The position numbers and the translations under genes were made by a program. A model generated the notes under the pieces. That model searched no databases. It was not told where the DNA came from and was given only the letters and a program-made list of their open reading frames with translations. Of a DNA stretch of 64,000 nt, positions 11,026 to 22,850 are shown one piece after another. How positions within the stretch are numbered: position 1 is the stretch's first letter; each line of letters opens with the position of its first letter. The DNA lies in assembly GCA_034509425.1 (NCBI GenBank), contig JAVTVJ010001218.1, positions 310,001 through 374,000 on the forward strand, read 5' to 3'. This DNA comes from Eopsaltria australis (Eukaryota; Chordata; Aves; Passeriformes; Petroicidae).

Positions 11026-14000
11026 TGCTCTAAGGAGCTTCTGCACCTGTCTCCACATCCCTTCCTGATCCAGGGGCTTCGGATCCATCCAAAGCAGCTC
11101 CTTCCATCCCACTTTTTCCAGAGACTCTCCAAATCCCTGCTGTTGTTCCTGCCGTGTTGGCCATTATGCGAGTTCGGCTGTCTTAACTCGCTGCTGAGCA
11201 TACAAGTGGGGCTGACATTTATTTAATCCTCATAGTAATGTTGACTGTGTACTTACTGAAACACCTCATGCTTATGGAAGACATTTGTTTCCAAGCAGCT
11301 TATGCTAAATTGCAGTGATATAAAGGAAACACTTATCCAATATTGACATTCACTGACTGGCAGCAGACTGCTTGAATACTCATTTATGCCGGGGGTGGGA
11401 GGGGGACGGGACAACAGGCACCTGACAGGGATTCAGGCCCTTCCTTTCTGACCTTTTAATGAGTTAGGTGATATTAGGTTAATGATAACCTGCCCAAAAC
11501 GCAAGGTGGGACTCCAAACCCTGTGGCTTCTCCTACTCACTCCCTGCTTCTATTGGAGCCACAAAGCTTCGATCCCTCATCCATGGGGAAGTCTGAGGAA
11601 GCTCATCCCTTCCTCCATCGGTGCATATTTCACCCGTAATTAGCAGGGCTCCTCTCGCCTGCAGCACGTGTCCTGCTGGGCAGAGCTCCTCGAAAAAACC
11701 ACATTATCAAACATTTTCTCCATTTCTATTTCCCCTCCCACAGTGTTGGGGCTGCTCACCCAGGAGGCTCCTGAAACGTTCAGCTTTAGCTTTAGGTGCT
11801 GCCGCATCCGCCCAGACCTGGCCCAGCCAGGCAGGGGCTTCACCACTGCTTTTGCCTCGTGTCCTATTGAGAACGACAACCCCAGACCCCAGACATAAAT
11901 CCAGCGGCCCTTAGGAAGTGAATTAGCCACCACATGACCACACACATGTGAAACCTGCGCGGCAATTCCACCCAACGCAAAGTAATTTGGAAACAAAAGA
12001 CGGCATCTATTATCCGAGTTGAAAGTCTGACCGTGCCGCATCAATGGTTAATGAGCAGCAGTTATGGCAAAGTCCTCAAAAACCAATTACATCCTGCTCC
12101 ACCCCAAATGCAGCAGACCAAAAGCTGCTGGAGCTTTTGTTGCGAGTGGGGGCGTTGAATGAACACATTAAGACAAGATCTTATCCCCAAGTTAGCATCT
12201 GAATTTAACAATGCGAGTGTTCCACCTCCCACTTCCCCAGCATGTGACACTACCCGAGGCAGGACGCCCAGAGCCCATCGCTCACAGGCACTAAAAGCAC
12301 ATTTAGATTTTAAGCTGTTTAATGCAACTCAGTAAAAGGAAGAGCCATGTAACAGCCAAGTGACCTCCAGCTCCTTCTGCTCCACTTGGGAGGCTGCTGC
12401 TGCCACCAGGGAAAGGCAAACACTCGAGTGTGGGTCTTGCCAGCGAGGCGGTGAATAAACGGGCTCGGCTACACTCAAAGGGCATATTCAACCAGGACAT
12501 CTGTTAGGCCACCGTTTCCAAGACCGAATCCCAGCCCTATCACAAGGCACAATAAAGAAATGGATACTTTCTCTTCCCCCTTCCAGCAGTCTGGAGAACA
12601 CACGTGCCCTGAGGTGCAGTGAAGTGGAGGAATGGAAACCCAGGAGTTCTGAGCAGCATCAGGATCCTGCTGCTCAACCTTTGCCTGGAAAGACAAACAC
12701 AGGTCTTCAACTTTATTTCCTCCCAGCCAAGAAATCCTGCACATCTCCTGGCATGTTTGAAATGAGTACTGGGTTCCCACATCCCTGCAAGGGCCGGGCC
12801 ATGTGCCAGCCCTGAAGGCAGGGCAGACCGCCTCAAAAACTCACAGCTCCACCAAACGCCTTAAATCTCAGCAAATAAGAGACTGATTTACAACCAATTT
12901 GTTTCACTACTTATTGATTTATAAAATAAGCTTGTACACGGTCACTGAGGCTCTGTCGCTCTCTTTGGCCAGAGGTAACTCTCAATGAAGCCGAAGGAAA
13001 GACTTGTATTGCTCCTGAATAGAAGATAAATTAGGGCCTTCAGCAATTGTTGGTATAAATTTGCTGGGCTTTAAAATAAATAAATAAGTAGAAGCTGTTT
13101 AATCCTACTGGAAGGATTCTGGAGGTGATGTAAAGCCAATTCTCCAGCAGCATTTCCATAAAGCCCCCTGCACCCGGCGTGCTGAGGAGCTGAGAGCACT
13201 GTACAAACTCGCAAAGCCAATCATTAAATCAGGGGTTTGGAGCAGCCACACTCTCCATCACAGGCTGCTCGCAGGAAGAAAACAGTTTATTCAAAGTCCT
13301 TGATCCTCAGCCAACTCACAACCTAAGGGGCACATTGGCCTCTCCCCCCTTTATTTACAGCTACAAAAGAAAGAAGAGCACGGAGCTTTTTTATCCTAAC
13401 ATTTGCAGTCCGACTACGGAGCGGCTGGAGCTGGTGACATGCGGTGCTGGGAACCTGTCAGGGATTTCTGGGCACGTTCTGACTCCAGTTGGTGTCCCCT
13501 AAACCAACAGGAAAGCACAGAAATAATCGACATCAGCCCGAGATGTGCTGTGCATAAAGTGCCCGGGCACCGCTGCTTAACCTTGGAAGAGGGAGGCTGG
13601 TGGGGATGCAGCGTTAGCTCTGAGGAGGAACATCTGCCCTGCTCCCCTCCCTCTGGGACAGGGCACCTGAGCTAAACCCAAGCTCCTCCCTCCTGTGCTT
13701 TTCTGAGAGCGGAAACCTTGTAAGAAAAAGCTGATTTGAGCAAAGTCATCGGTGGTCCTCACCTGGCTTTCACTGCAGGAGGTGCAGATGGGAGATGGGA
13801 AACATAAATTGTGTTAAAACAAGCGTTGGAGGAGGCAATCCTGCACCATTCCTCTGGGACAGCACAGACTGGACAACACCAGCTCTGACTTGAGGCTTGT
13901 TTCAGTTTCCTTCCCATGCAGCCCAGTTGTGAACGCATTGCACCTGCCATGCCTGCACCTTCCCACCAGCAGCACCTCACAGAGCACCTTCCAGACCCTC

Positions 14001-17000
14001 TCTGTCTTCTACTCAACCATTTTCAGTTCACAGAACATCCTGAGGTGCAACTCCTTGGGTTGCAGGAGTTCTTCCTTGCCATCATTTTTAAAGCTCCCTG
14101 GTGTTTGCAGTCCTTGTACTTCCCAAGCAGCTCCCAGTGCTGACACTCACCTGGATTTAGGGAACATCCCAACACACCTCCCTTGCAAAGGTGCCCTGCT
14201 CTCCACATGGCAGGAGGAATTGGTGTGGAACAGGGACCACAAGCACAGATTTCCAGGCTTTTCCTTAACAGACTCGTGGCTGTCAGAAACAGAAACCCCC
14301 CAAGTGCCCCAGCTCTTGCATACACACTCCCAGCACCCCAAACCTTGTGTTTTTCCTTCCCATCACCCACTAACCACCCTCAAGATGTGAAAATCCTCAT
14401 CTCCTGGTCCTATCCAGTGTTGGTGGGTGGAATTGGCCTGGTTTCTCTCATCAGCATAATTTCACCCTTCTCCACCTGGGGGCTGCTGCCGAGCCAGTGG
14501 GAAGTTGAGCCACTGCTGCTGATAACGGGCCCCTCTGACAGAAGATTGTAAAGCATTTGCTTCCAGGGAGGAACCAAGTGAACTGTGAAGGAGAAAAACA
14601 TACCCTGCAACACCCAGAGAACTCGGTATTCATCACCCCGAGGGAAAGCAAACATGCCTTTGGAAAGAGAGCCCCAGACAGGCAGAAATCTTCCCATCCA
14701 AGGTAAATTTAAGATGCTGCCAAATCCATCTAGTACAGGCCAGCAAGAGGAGGAGGTGTCTGTAGGTGCATCTTCAGTGGTGCTCCTCCCCACAGCCCCA
14801 CCTCCCACAGCCCAGACACCTTCCCCAGTTGCTTCCAGCCTCCCCCAGTTGTTTCCAGCCTCCCCCAGTTTGGCTGGCACTGGAGCAGGGGAGGGACGGG
14901 TGAGTTATTCCCCAGGCAGAAGCAAAGGCAGGCAGATTCATGGCAGCAGCAATTCCTTCCCACCAAGGGAACAACACATCCCATCTCCACAGGAGGCAAA
15001 TTGTGCTGGGACTTTCTCTCCCACCAAAACTGTGGCCCTGACAGCTTTGAGGGGTGGAAGAGTGAGTGGTACCAGGGAAAAACCAGCACTATCAACTCTC
15101 AGAAAAAGCAGCACAGGCTGCTTCAGACCATTTGCAAGGGGGAATGGCAGAGGATGCTGCAGGAAAGTCAATTTGTTCTGCCCAGGTCCCCTGGAGCAGT
15201 GAGCTGTGGGACAGATCCTCCTCCCTCCCAGGCTGAGCCATGCCTGGAGTGCCCAGGTGCAGCAGTCCCAGACAGGAATAAAAAGCAGCTTTGTCCTCCT
15301 GCAATCTCCATTGGAAGCCCAAGTTCCAGCCTGCACGGGCTGCAGGAACAGCAGGATGCCACTATATCATTGGGATGCCCATGAAGTACAAACCCAAGGG
15401 CACAGGTGTACAAATCCCATGATGTAAAATGTCCTTTTGGGGAGGGTTGAGATAAGGAGATTTTTATTTTAAGTAGTGTCCAGACCACAAATCCCAAGTG
15501 GGGTTTTCAGCAGAGGTGATCCTTCCAGCCCTGCTGCCCCTGGCTCGGGGAAATTTAATTATGGCAAATCCCTTCAAGCCACTTTGGCAAGACAACACAG
15601 CCCTGCCTGCCCCTTGCCCACAAAAAGGATCTCCTGAAACTCCTGAAAGGCAGAGCCTAGTGATTTCAGTTGTCCCTTGGAGTGAGTTTTGGCCCACCAG
15701 CTTCTCCTGAGCGAGGCAGGGCTGCCCCTACACACAGCATCCCATCCCCACACCTTAGGGACACCTCTGCCACAGACAGCGAGTGCCACCACATCTGGAC
15801 ACACCACAGCGGCTGCTCGAGGGGAGGCAAACACAACATGTGCTGGAAAATCACCTTCAGCACCTCCATCCAGGCCTTTCCTCCCCGCAGGACCGTGTGG
15901 CTGGAGGAATCCTGTGCATTAAATCCTGTTAGGGATCCTTTGCACGGTTTCACCCCAACGGGAAGAGCCACGGTGCTGCCGGCAGCGCCTTTGTGGCATA
16001 CGGAGAGTGGCAACTCCACAGAAATGCTCTTGGCTCATCCTGGGGTAGAAAACAGCAAAAAAAACTCTCTGAGAGGCACTCTCTGTGCCTCCTAACCCGG
16101 CGTGAATAAGCAGGTACCAGATGCACGATCCTGCTGGAGCAGGCAGGAGACAAATCAGCTGAGCTCAGGCAGCAGAGCCGAGGAGCCGCCGTGGCTTCCC
16201 AACACGAGCGCTATTAAAAAGTGCATTAACCCACATTAAAATCATGGCTGCAAAGGGAAGGAGCGGGGGGAGAGCCCAACAAATCCCGGCTGGATCCCGC
16301 ACACAAACTTCTCCAGCCCCGCTAGCACACTGCCATCTGACCTGCAGGGAGTGACAGGATCTGTGGGAGCGGGGAGGGGTGTGGGAAGGCCGGGAGCAGC
16401 TTCCAAATCGCTGCTGTGCCCGGCCCCGGCGCTGCCCTGCTGTACCAGGAGAGTTCAGATTTGTTCAGCCAGAAACCCACACGGAGGACACAGTGGGTTT
16501 CTTTTGTGCGGCAGCAAAGGCAAATGCAAACACAGCTTTCTCCCCGAAGGAATATTAGTACAAGCAGAGAGCGAGGGGAAGCTAAAAGGGGAAGGGAGGA
16601 CAGTGTGGGAGCCCAACATCACATCCGAGCCCAGGAAAAGAGGAGGGAAGGATAACCAGGAGCACAGACACGGCGTCCCTGCTCGGGGAATAGGGTGAAA
16701 CACAGCGTATGGTGGGGGATGTTCAGCACTAATGTCTGGCTGAGCTAAAAACCAGCTGCCCGTGGAGAAGCACTACTCTCTCCAAAAGTTTTATCCTTCA
16801 TTTAATCAACAGATGGACTGGCTGCGTGGGTTTAGGGGTTTTTTATCCCTTTTTTCTTTTTTTTCCCAAGCATCCCCAAGCCGTACCCTCACAAAAGCTG
16901 GCGTGGGGACCACGGCGGCGTGACACAGATGGGATTTGACACCGGCGTTGGGAGGGGACGAGCAGCACAGAGGCGAAGCCGGGGTCTGGCTGCAGCTCAG

Positions 17001-17139
17001 CGTCCTCCACAGGTGACAGACGGTCCAGGGACCGTGCACACAGCAGCATGTCAGATATAGCTTTCCAAAACGCACCCCCTTCCCAAACCATTCTTCATCT
17101 TTTGCATCTCTTTGGGTGGGAATCAAGCAGGTTGTAAAG
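11026..17139. other. Presumed first-intron DNA with no recognised element
   Basis: This interval lies downstream, in minus-strand sense, of the candidate leader exon, and I take it as intron. I see no CR1 or LTR. A short direct repeat of 20 bp (units from 14823 and 14843, plus a partial) is the only internal repetition noted. AT-rich stretches near 11180-11360 and 12850-13130 look single-copy. Splice acceptors cannot be predicted with confidence by eye. Confidence 0.4.
14823..14871. repeat. Short 20-bp tandem repeat, 2.5 units
   Basis: 'ccccagttgcttccagcctc' is followed by a second copy with one changed base (gcttcc to gtttcc) and by the first nine bases of a third copy. This is a small local duplication with no evident role. 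Confidence 0.85.
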
Positions 17140-17734
17140 TTGCGGGGTGAATTCCTGCGGATTCCCACGCTGCTGCCCTCGCTCCCGCGCCGTGGGGCGG
17201 TGACACCCCCGCGGGGTGCCCACCTCCCCCGGGCTGGCTGCATTGCAAGCAACTCTCCTTCCTCGCACCCCCCCAGGCGCAGATCGCTCCGTGCTCCGGC
17301 TCCACAGCCGCAGGCTCCTGGCCCCGGGCTGGAGCCGCTGCCGCCAGCCCGAGCGGCTCCTCCGCTGCCACCGAAACTGAGCATCCATCGCCCTCCTGCA
17401 CCGGGGGAAGCACCGGGCGGCGATGGGGGTGAGGGGGAGTGTGTGGGGGGGCTGCTGCTCAGCCAAGCCGTGTTTACACACAAACACGATCCAATTAACC
17501 AAGCCGGAACAGAAAGCACTCATTTGCATGCTAAAGATTTTTTCCTTATTTTTTAAAAGGAAAGGAAGGTAAGCTGCCTTGGCGGGGATGCAAGGAAAAC
17601 TCTGCAATCCCCCCTCTCTCCCCCGCACCCCTCTCCCCTCGCCAAACCCGCACGCAGCCCCCGCACCCCACCCCGAGCCGGGGACCCCCCCGGGCTCCTC
17701 CCGTCCGCCCCGCTCGGAAAGTGCGGGGTCCTAC

Positions 17735-17795
17735 CGTGGCTGAGCAGGAGGCACCCGAGCAGGAGGAGGAGGAGGTCTGCCTGGAGAGCGCTCAT
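17735..17795 (-). CDS. Candidate first coding exon: signal peptide of an unidentified secreted or membrane protein
   Basis: On the minus strand an ATG at 17795-17793 (G at -3, acceptable Kozak context) opens a 20-residue leader, MSALQADLLLLLLGCLLLSH. This is a polar start followed by an uninterrupted Leu-rich core, as in a cleaved signal peptide. At 17734-17733 the frame meets 'CACG|GTAGGA', a usable splice donor, leaving 61 coding bases and a phase-1 intron. Reading past the donor gives low-complexity Pro/Gly/Arg text, supporting the splice site. Phase-1 leader exons are usual for immunoglobulin-superfamily and many other extracellular proteins. By memory the pattern M..xQxDLL...S(Q/H) loosely recalls the KIRREL3 leader, but that match is weak and I assign no symbol. 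The rest of the gene would lie beyond position 1. A chance Leu-rich open frame in GC-rich DNA is the main alternative. Confidence 0.55.
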
Positions 17796-17970
17796 TCCTC
17801 AGGGTGGGCTCGGCGCCGGGGTCGGGGCTCCGCTGCCGCTGCCGGCGGGGGCTTCAGGCCGCCGCCCGCCGGCTCCGCTCTCGCGGCTCCATCGCCGCCC
17901 CCCCAGCTCCTCCCCCGGCAGCGCTGCCTTCACTGGCGGAGCCTCGGCGGCGCAGCCCGGCTTTTGGAGC

Positions 17971-18012
17971 GGGGGGGGAAGGGGAGGGCGGCAAAGTGCC
18001 GGGGAAAGGGGG
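17971..18012 (+). promoter_or_regulatory. G-quadruplex-prone G-runs in the CpG island
   Basis: The plus strand carries an eight-G run, then GGGG and GGG separated by one or two bases, followed after a gap by further GGGG and GGGGG runs. This satisfies the simple four-run quadruplex pattern. It lies about 180-215 bp upstream of the candidate ATG on the minus strand, so in the 5' UTR or promoter of that gene. A second G-rich block at about 17402-17453 lies just inside the intron. Folding is inferred from pattern only. Confidence 0.55.
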
Positions 18013-18240
18013 AGTAACTTGCGCGCAGCCGGCTCAGCGCGGGGAGGAACGTTCGTGCATCGCCCCCTCCCCAGAGCTCTGCACACCAAGGGGCGGGGGG
18101 GGTCAGGCTGAGATGGGAGGTACCGGGCAGGTGTTGGGGCTGCTGCTGCCTCAGGTGTGCGGGAGGAAGGGATGCTCGCCCCCCTCCCATCGGGGCACCT
18201 GAAGCAGGAGCGCAAACACCTGCGCGGCTTTGCCCGCCCC

Positions 18241-21200
18241 AGCTCTGAATTTAAGGTGTGGGGGAGGTTGCTGCCCATCGGTCACGGCACCCCTGGACCC
18301 CTCCTCACCTCCCTGCGGGGCAGCCCCTGCCTTCCTGGGGGAGGAGAACAGCCACAGCCTCACCCCGAAATACAGGGGAATATTCCCAAAATCCCGGGAA
18401 AAGAGATGGGGAATAATGTGTATATGTCGTTTCCCCTCGGAAATAAATTATATCCAACAACCTCCCACAAGTCCAGAGGGAGCTGGAGATTGAGGGGGGG
18501 CCCTCTGGAAGACCCCCAGAGCTGCACCCTCATTTCCTCCGGGAGGGGAGTGGCAGCTCTTCACACTTCCATAAAAATACACATTGGAGCTGGAAGTAAA
18601 AAATAAAAATAGCCTCCCCCCCAAAAAAAAGTTTTGTTTATAAGGGGGGTTCCCTGTGCAAGCACTTCCCACTGTCATTTTGCAGGGTTGGGGCAAGGGA
18701 CAAAAGAGCCTTTTCTCTCCTTTAATCACAATTTTTATCCTTTTGGGGTATTTTTTTTTTACCTCCTTTAATTTCATTTTCACCCAGTGAGAGTTTGGGG
18801 GCAGAACAGAGGTGCCCAAAAATCAAACCCAAGCAATAAAATCATTGCTTCCCACCACACTTCGTGTGGCTACTGATGCCAGAGCCTCCCTCATCACCAG
18901 TCTGAGGGGCATGAGGGGATGGCTGAGGCAATTATTAAACCAAAATGAGAAAGTAATTACAGTTGTGGACTCTAATTACTGCAAGGTGAGCTTGGAAAAA
19001 AGGCTGCACAGCTCTCCCTGCTGTTCTGGGGCTTCCTGCTTACCTTGGTGGGACCACGGCTAAACTGTGGCTACCAGCCCTGGTCTGGCTAGAAAAGGAT
19101 AACTTTCCAAGGTCCACTTGTACTAACAAGCTAAACTGGTGCCAGGTGGTTAAACCTGGCTTAGGAGCAGCGCTGAGCTGAGTTTTATTGATTGAAACGC
19201 AAGCACCGCACGCAGGCTCTGCTCTCAGCGCAGGGGGAGTCACCCTGCAAATAAAGAGCTTTTATTTTTATTTTTAGCCTGCATCCCTAAGGAAATCAAG
19301 CTTATTTGGGTTTGCCCACGTGTGCTGGTTTGCCCATCCCTGCCTGTGAGAAAGAGGTGCAAAAGTGGGGCTGGCTGCTTGGAATTGCCCTATTCCTGCA
19401 TTTTTCCACTCTAAGGGACAGTGGCACTCCTGGAGTGCATTTTCCACCAGGACATCACCTCCAGCCCTGGCAGGAATTCTGCCAGTGGCCACAACCGCAG
19501 TGGTGTCCCCATGCCTCGCAGGTTACAGGTGGTGCATTTTTGGGTGTATTTTTCCTGGCAGCAGCACTGATTTAAATGTGCGTGGAATAAATTGCTCACT
19601 GCCTGATTTCAGTGGGAATTAGATTTCTAAATAATTCCAAGGCTCTCCCTGTTGTGTTTCAGTTTATTCTGCAAAATGTTGTTTGCTTGCAGACGAGGGG
19701 TGCTAATGTATATTAAGGCTGCTACACAAGTCAGACTTTCCTGTGAAGCTTCAAAACACCATTAACATTTGCATGGCAATTTCTTCTTTTCTTTTCACAA
19801 AAAAATATTATTCCTTGCCTGCATCCAAAACAGCAGAATTTTTAACTTCCAGGAATCGTGAATATTTTTCTCATCTTTTTCTTTTTTTTTTTCTCCTTCT
19901 TCTTTCTCCTTCCCAGTGAAAACATTTCAGCTGGAAAATTCTCATCATTGCAATACTGACCTTTGCAAAGGGCTTTAAATCCTTGAGTGGAAGTAGCAGG
20001 TAAGTGCGAAGTTTTATTAACTGATTACCTCTGTGGTTTCGACTACATTGGTAGTCAAATTTGATTTAGAGGACCAGGCATGTAAAAAAAAAAAAAAGCA
20101 GTTTTCTGACATAATTTTGGCTTGCTGCAGCCTGAGCAGTGTCCTGCAAGATCAGCTCCCCTCCACCTGATTCAGGAGAGCAAATCGAGTGCAAACTGAT
20201 TATTAGCTGCTCCTCTCGGATATCTCATTTAAATCTGCTCCGTGTTGTGGAAGGAAATGAATCATTCCAATTAAAAAGCTGAGAAAATCACGGAGCTGGG
20301 GGGAACAGCCTTTGGGGAGGAGTATTAAGCTGGTGCTGGGCTCTGTCCCAGCAGTGGGACCGGGTTGTGTTTGTGGCTGGAAACCCCACGTGGGGTCCCT
20401 TTGCACCCCCTGCTCCCAGAGCTGGGCATGGTGGGGCCAATTCCACGTCTCCCCGTGGAATTTGGGGTCACACACCTGCCCTGTGCAGGATCTAAAGGCA
20501 AAGAGCAATTCCAAAAGCTGGAAAAAGCAGGTACTCAACCTCTCCCTTCTGAACATCAGCAGGTTTAAACCAGGTATATTCCTCTTCCCCCCCCCCCCCC
20601 CTCTTTTTTTTATTGTATTCCACATTGACAAGTGCTATAGATATGAAACACCACAACAATGAAAGCCCAGACTTTCTCATGCCTTTGCCTCTCTTACTTC
20701 CAGGCCATTTACTGAGAAGTATTTACAGGGAAGTGCAAGAAACAAAATGTTCTGAAATGCTGCAGCAAAATGGAGGGGAAAAAAAAAAAAGAGAATAATA
20801 TAAAGCATGTAAGCAGCTTGATCAAAATGAAGCAATATTGACAGAAAATGGGGTTTTAAGCAGCAGGACAACAGCAACTCAGATGGATTTCATTCTTGTG
20901 GTATTACAACGCTAAGCCAAGCACCTGGAAGAGAGAGAGAGAGGAAAATAATCACGTTTCCCTGGTTTAGAAAATCTTTTCCTTGTCATTTAAAAATACA
21001 CATGACAAGTGAAAGCTGTGCAGAGTCCTGCTGGAAAAACACGGAGCTGGGACTTGGAGGTTTTCCCTGCTCCTGCTGCAGGGCTTTCCCTGTGGCCTTA
21101 AGGAAATGCATCCTGTGTGCCTCAGTTTCCCCTCTGCAGAGCACTGCTCCCCTTTGTCACCTGTTTGCAACATAAACGCTTCCAAGCGTGGGTTGGCTGC

Positions 21201-22439
21201 TGATTAGAAAGCAAAAAAATTGGATAAAGGAATGGAGGAAGGAGCAGTTTCCCTCCAAATAATATGAGTGAGGCACAGCCCTTGTCCCACACTGCAGGAC
21301 CTCGCTGCAGTTTTGGGGCTGAGAGGTCGTGGAGATGCCAGGGACATCCTTGGAGATGGCAGTGAAGCCAGGTTGGGGTTTTGGGGGATACTGGGGGCTG
21401 TGTATTTCCTACCAGCAAACCAGGGACATTGGGGCAGGGGGCTGATCTCCCACGGGGTCTCCACCTTCCTGGGATGCCCTTGGAGAGGGCAGAAAACAGG
21501 GATACGTCTTCACTTGGCCCCAGGTAGACACAGCTGCCACTGCTTTTCCCTGCAAGAGTGAAGGCAGCTGCCTCCCAAAATTCCCCAATCCTGCCCACCC
21601 CTCTGCCCAGGACACGAGAGGAATTTGAGTGTTCCAGCTCTGGCGCTGCCTCACTCTCCAGAGCAACCCCAGACAAAAAGTGCCAGTCCCTTTCCACATC
21701 TCCCACCGGATCCTCTTTGAAAACAGCTCAGGGAAGGCCGGGGAAGCAGATCAGTGGGGAGAGCCTGGGCTCTTTTCTCTCCTTGTCTCCTGTTCCTCCC
21801 GGCTGTGTGGAGAGCTGCCAAAGCCCCTCAGCTTGTGGCACTCGATAAAGCTCTTGTACAGCAGGTCTGGGAGCAATATGGGCAGCGATAGGCAGGGCCT
21901 GGGAACAGCCACAGGGATGGGAGAGAAAAGCTTTGAGGGGTAAAAACAAAAAAGAAAAGAGCTCTGATGACATTTCGGGTTCAGGTGGGGAGAGCTCCCT
22001 ACACCAGCCTGGCACCCCCTTTGTCTGAGGGCAGCTGGGGAGGCTGGAGCTGGGTGTCAGGAGCAGGGGTGGAATCAGGACCTCTCCAGCTGCATCCCTG
22101 CTGCCAGCAATGCCCTGGAGGCTGGAGCAGCATCGGTGAACACACAGGGCCTTGTCAAACCCCCCTGGAGCAAACCTGGATGTGGGGACAGACTGGGGAG
22201 TGAGGGGCCGGAGAGCAGAGCCATGGGAAGGGACCTGGGAGTTCTGGTGAGGGCAGGCTGGCCATGAGTCAGCAGTGTCCAGCAGCCCAAAGGCCACCAT
22301 GTCCTGGGGACATCAGACCTGGCCAGGCCAGGGAGGGATTGTCCTGCTCTGCACTGGGACAGCCTCACCCCCAGTGATGGGGGCACTTTGGGCACCACAA
22401 TATAAATTGATCTAAAGCTGTTATAAAAACATCCAAAAG
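18241..22439. other. Upstream flank with homopolymer and polypyrimidine tracts
   Basis: No gene or transposon was recognised. There are long pyrimidine tracts at about 19870-19918 and at 20579-20611; the latter includes 15 consecutive C residues followed by T-rich sequence. A poly-A run lies near 20083. The rest is mixed single-copy DNA, probably upstream intergenic sequence of the minus-strand gene. Confidence 0.4.
20579..20611. repeat. Poly-C/poly-T tract
   Basis: Fifteen uninterrupted C residues (20587-20601) are followed by TC and a T run. Such tracts are prone to length change and sequencing error, so the exact count may be unreliable. Confidence 0.9.
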
Positions 22440-22850
22440 AGGGACATGGGGATGGGGAAGGGCCTGGAGGGGCCCCACGAGGAGCAGCTGAGGGTCCTTG
22501 GAGCAGAGGAGATGAGGGCAGAGCTCATGGGGCTGCAGCTCCTCCCGAGGGACAGCTCCAATCCCTGCTCTGGGACAGGGACAGGAGCCAGGGAATGGCA
22601 GGAGCTGGGCCAGGGAGGTTTAGGTTGGATATCAGGAAAGGTTCTTCCCCCCGAGGGTGCTGGGCACTGCCCAGGCTCCCCAGGGAATGGGCACGGCCCC
22701 GAGGCTGCCAGAGCTCCAGGAGGGTTTGGACAGCGCTGCCAGGGATGCCCAGGCTGGGATTGTTCAGGTATCTGTGCAGGGCAAGGAGTTGGACTGGATG
22801 GTCCTGGTGGGTCCCTCCAGCTCAGGATATTCCATAATCTCTGAATTCCC
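22440..22850 (+). mobile_element. CR1 LINE, C-terminal ORF2 remnant and 3' end
   Basis: Sense-orientation CR1 of a subfamily different from the 'catggcaggg' copies. It contains the decayed end of ORF2, seen as the motif GRFRLDIRK at 22616-22642, followed by 'gggaatgggcacggccccgaggctgcc' and 'ctccaggagggtttggacagcgctgcc'. The terminus is 'ggatggtcctggtgggtccctccagctcaggatattccataatctctgaatt'. The reverse-transcriptase core is missing and the remaining frame is broken, so it is inactive. The minus-strand copy at 50600-50925 belongs to the same subfamily. Confidence 0.9.

Larger units (their letters stand above)
17140..18240 (-). promoter_or_regulatory. CpG island and probable promoter of the leader exon
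   Basis: This is the strongest CpG cluster in the window, dense in CG dinucleotides and G/C runs, with the candidate leader exon inside it. GC boxes are visible, for example GGGCGGGG at 18091-18098 and CCGCCCC near 17705. I see no TATA box at a useful distance upstream of the exon, so a TATA-less, dispersed start site on the minus strand is likely, with the 5' UTR somewhere in 17796-18100. At the distal edge two CACCTG E-boxes lie near 18196-18226. Assignment as a promoter is inference from composition and position. Confidence 0.7.

Noticed and set aside
16806..17519. 237-codon minus-strand open frame next to the leader exon
   Set aside because: It lies in the CpG-rich intron start beyond the splice donor. 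Its text is Pro/Gly/Arg/Ser-rich low complexity and has no link in frame to the leader.
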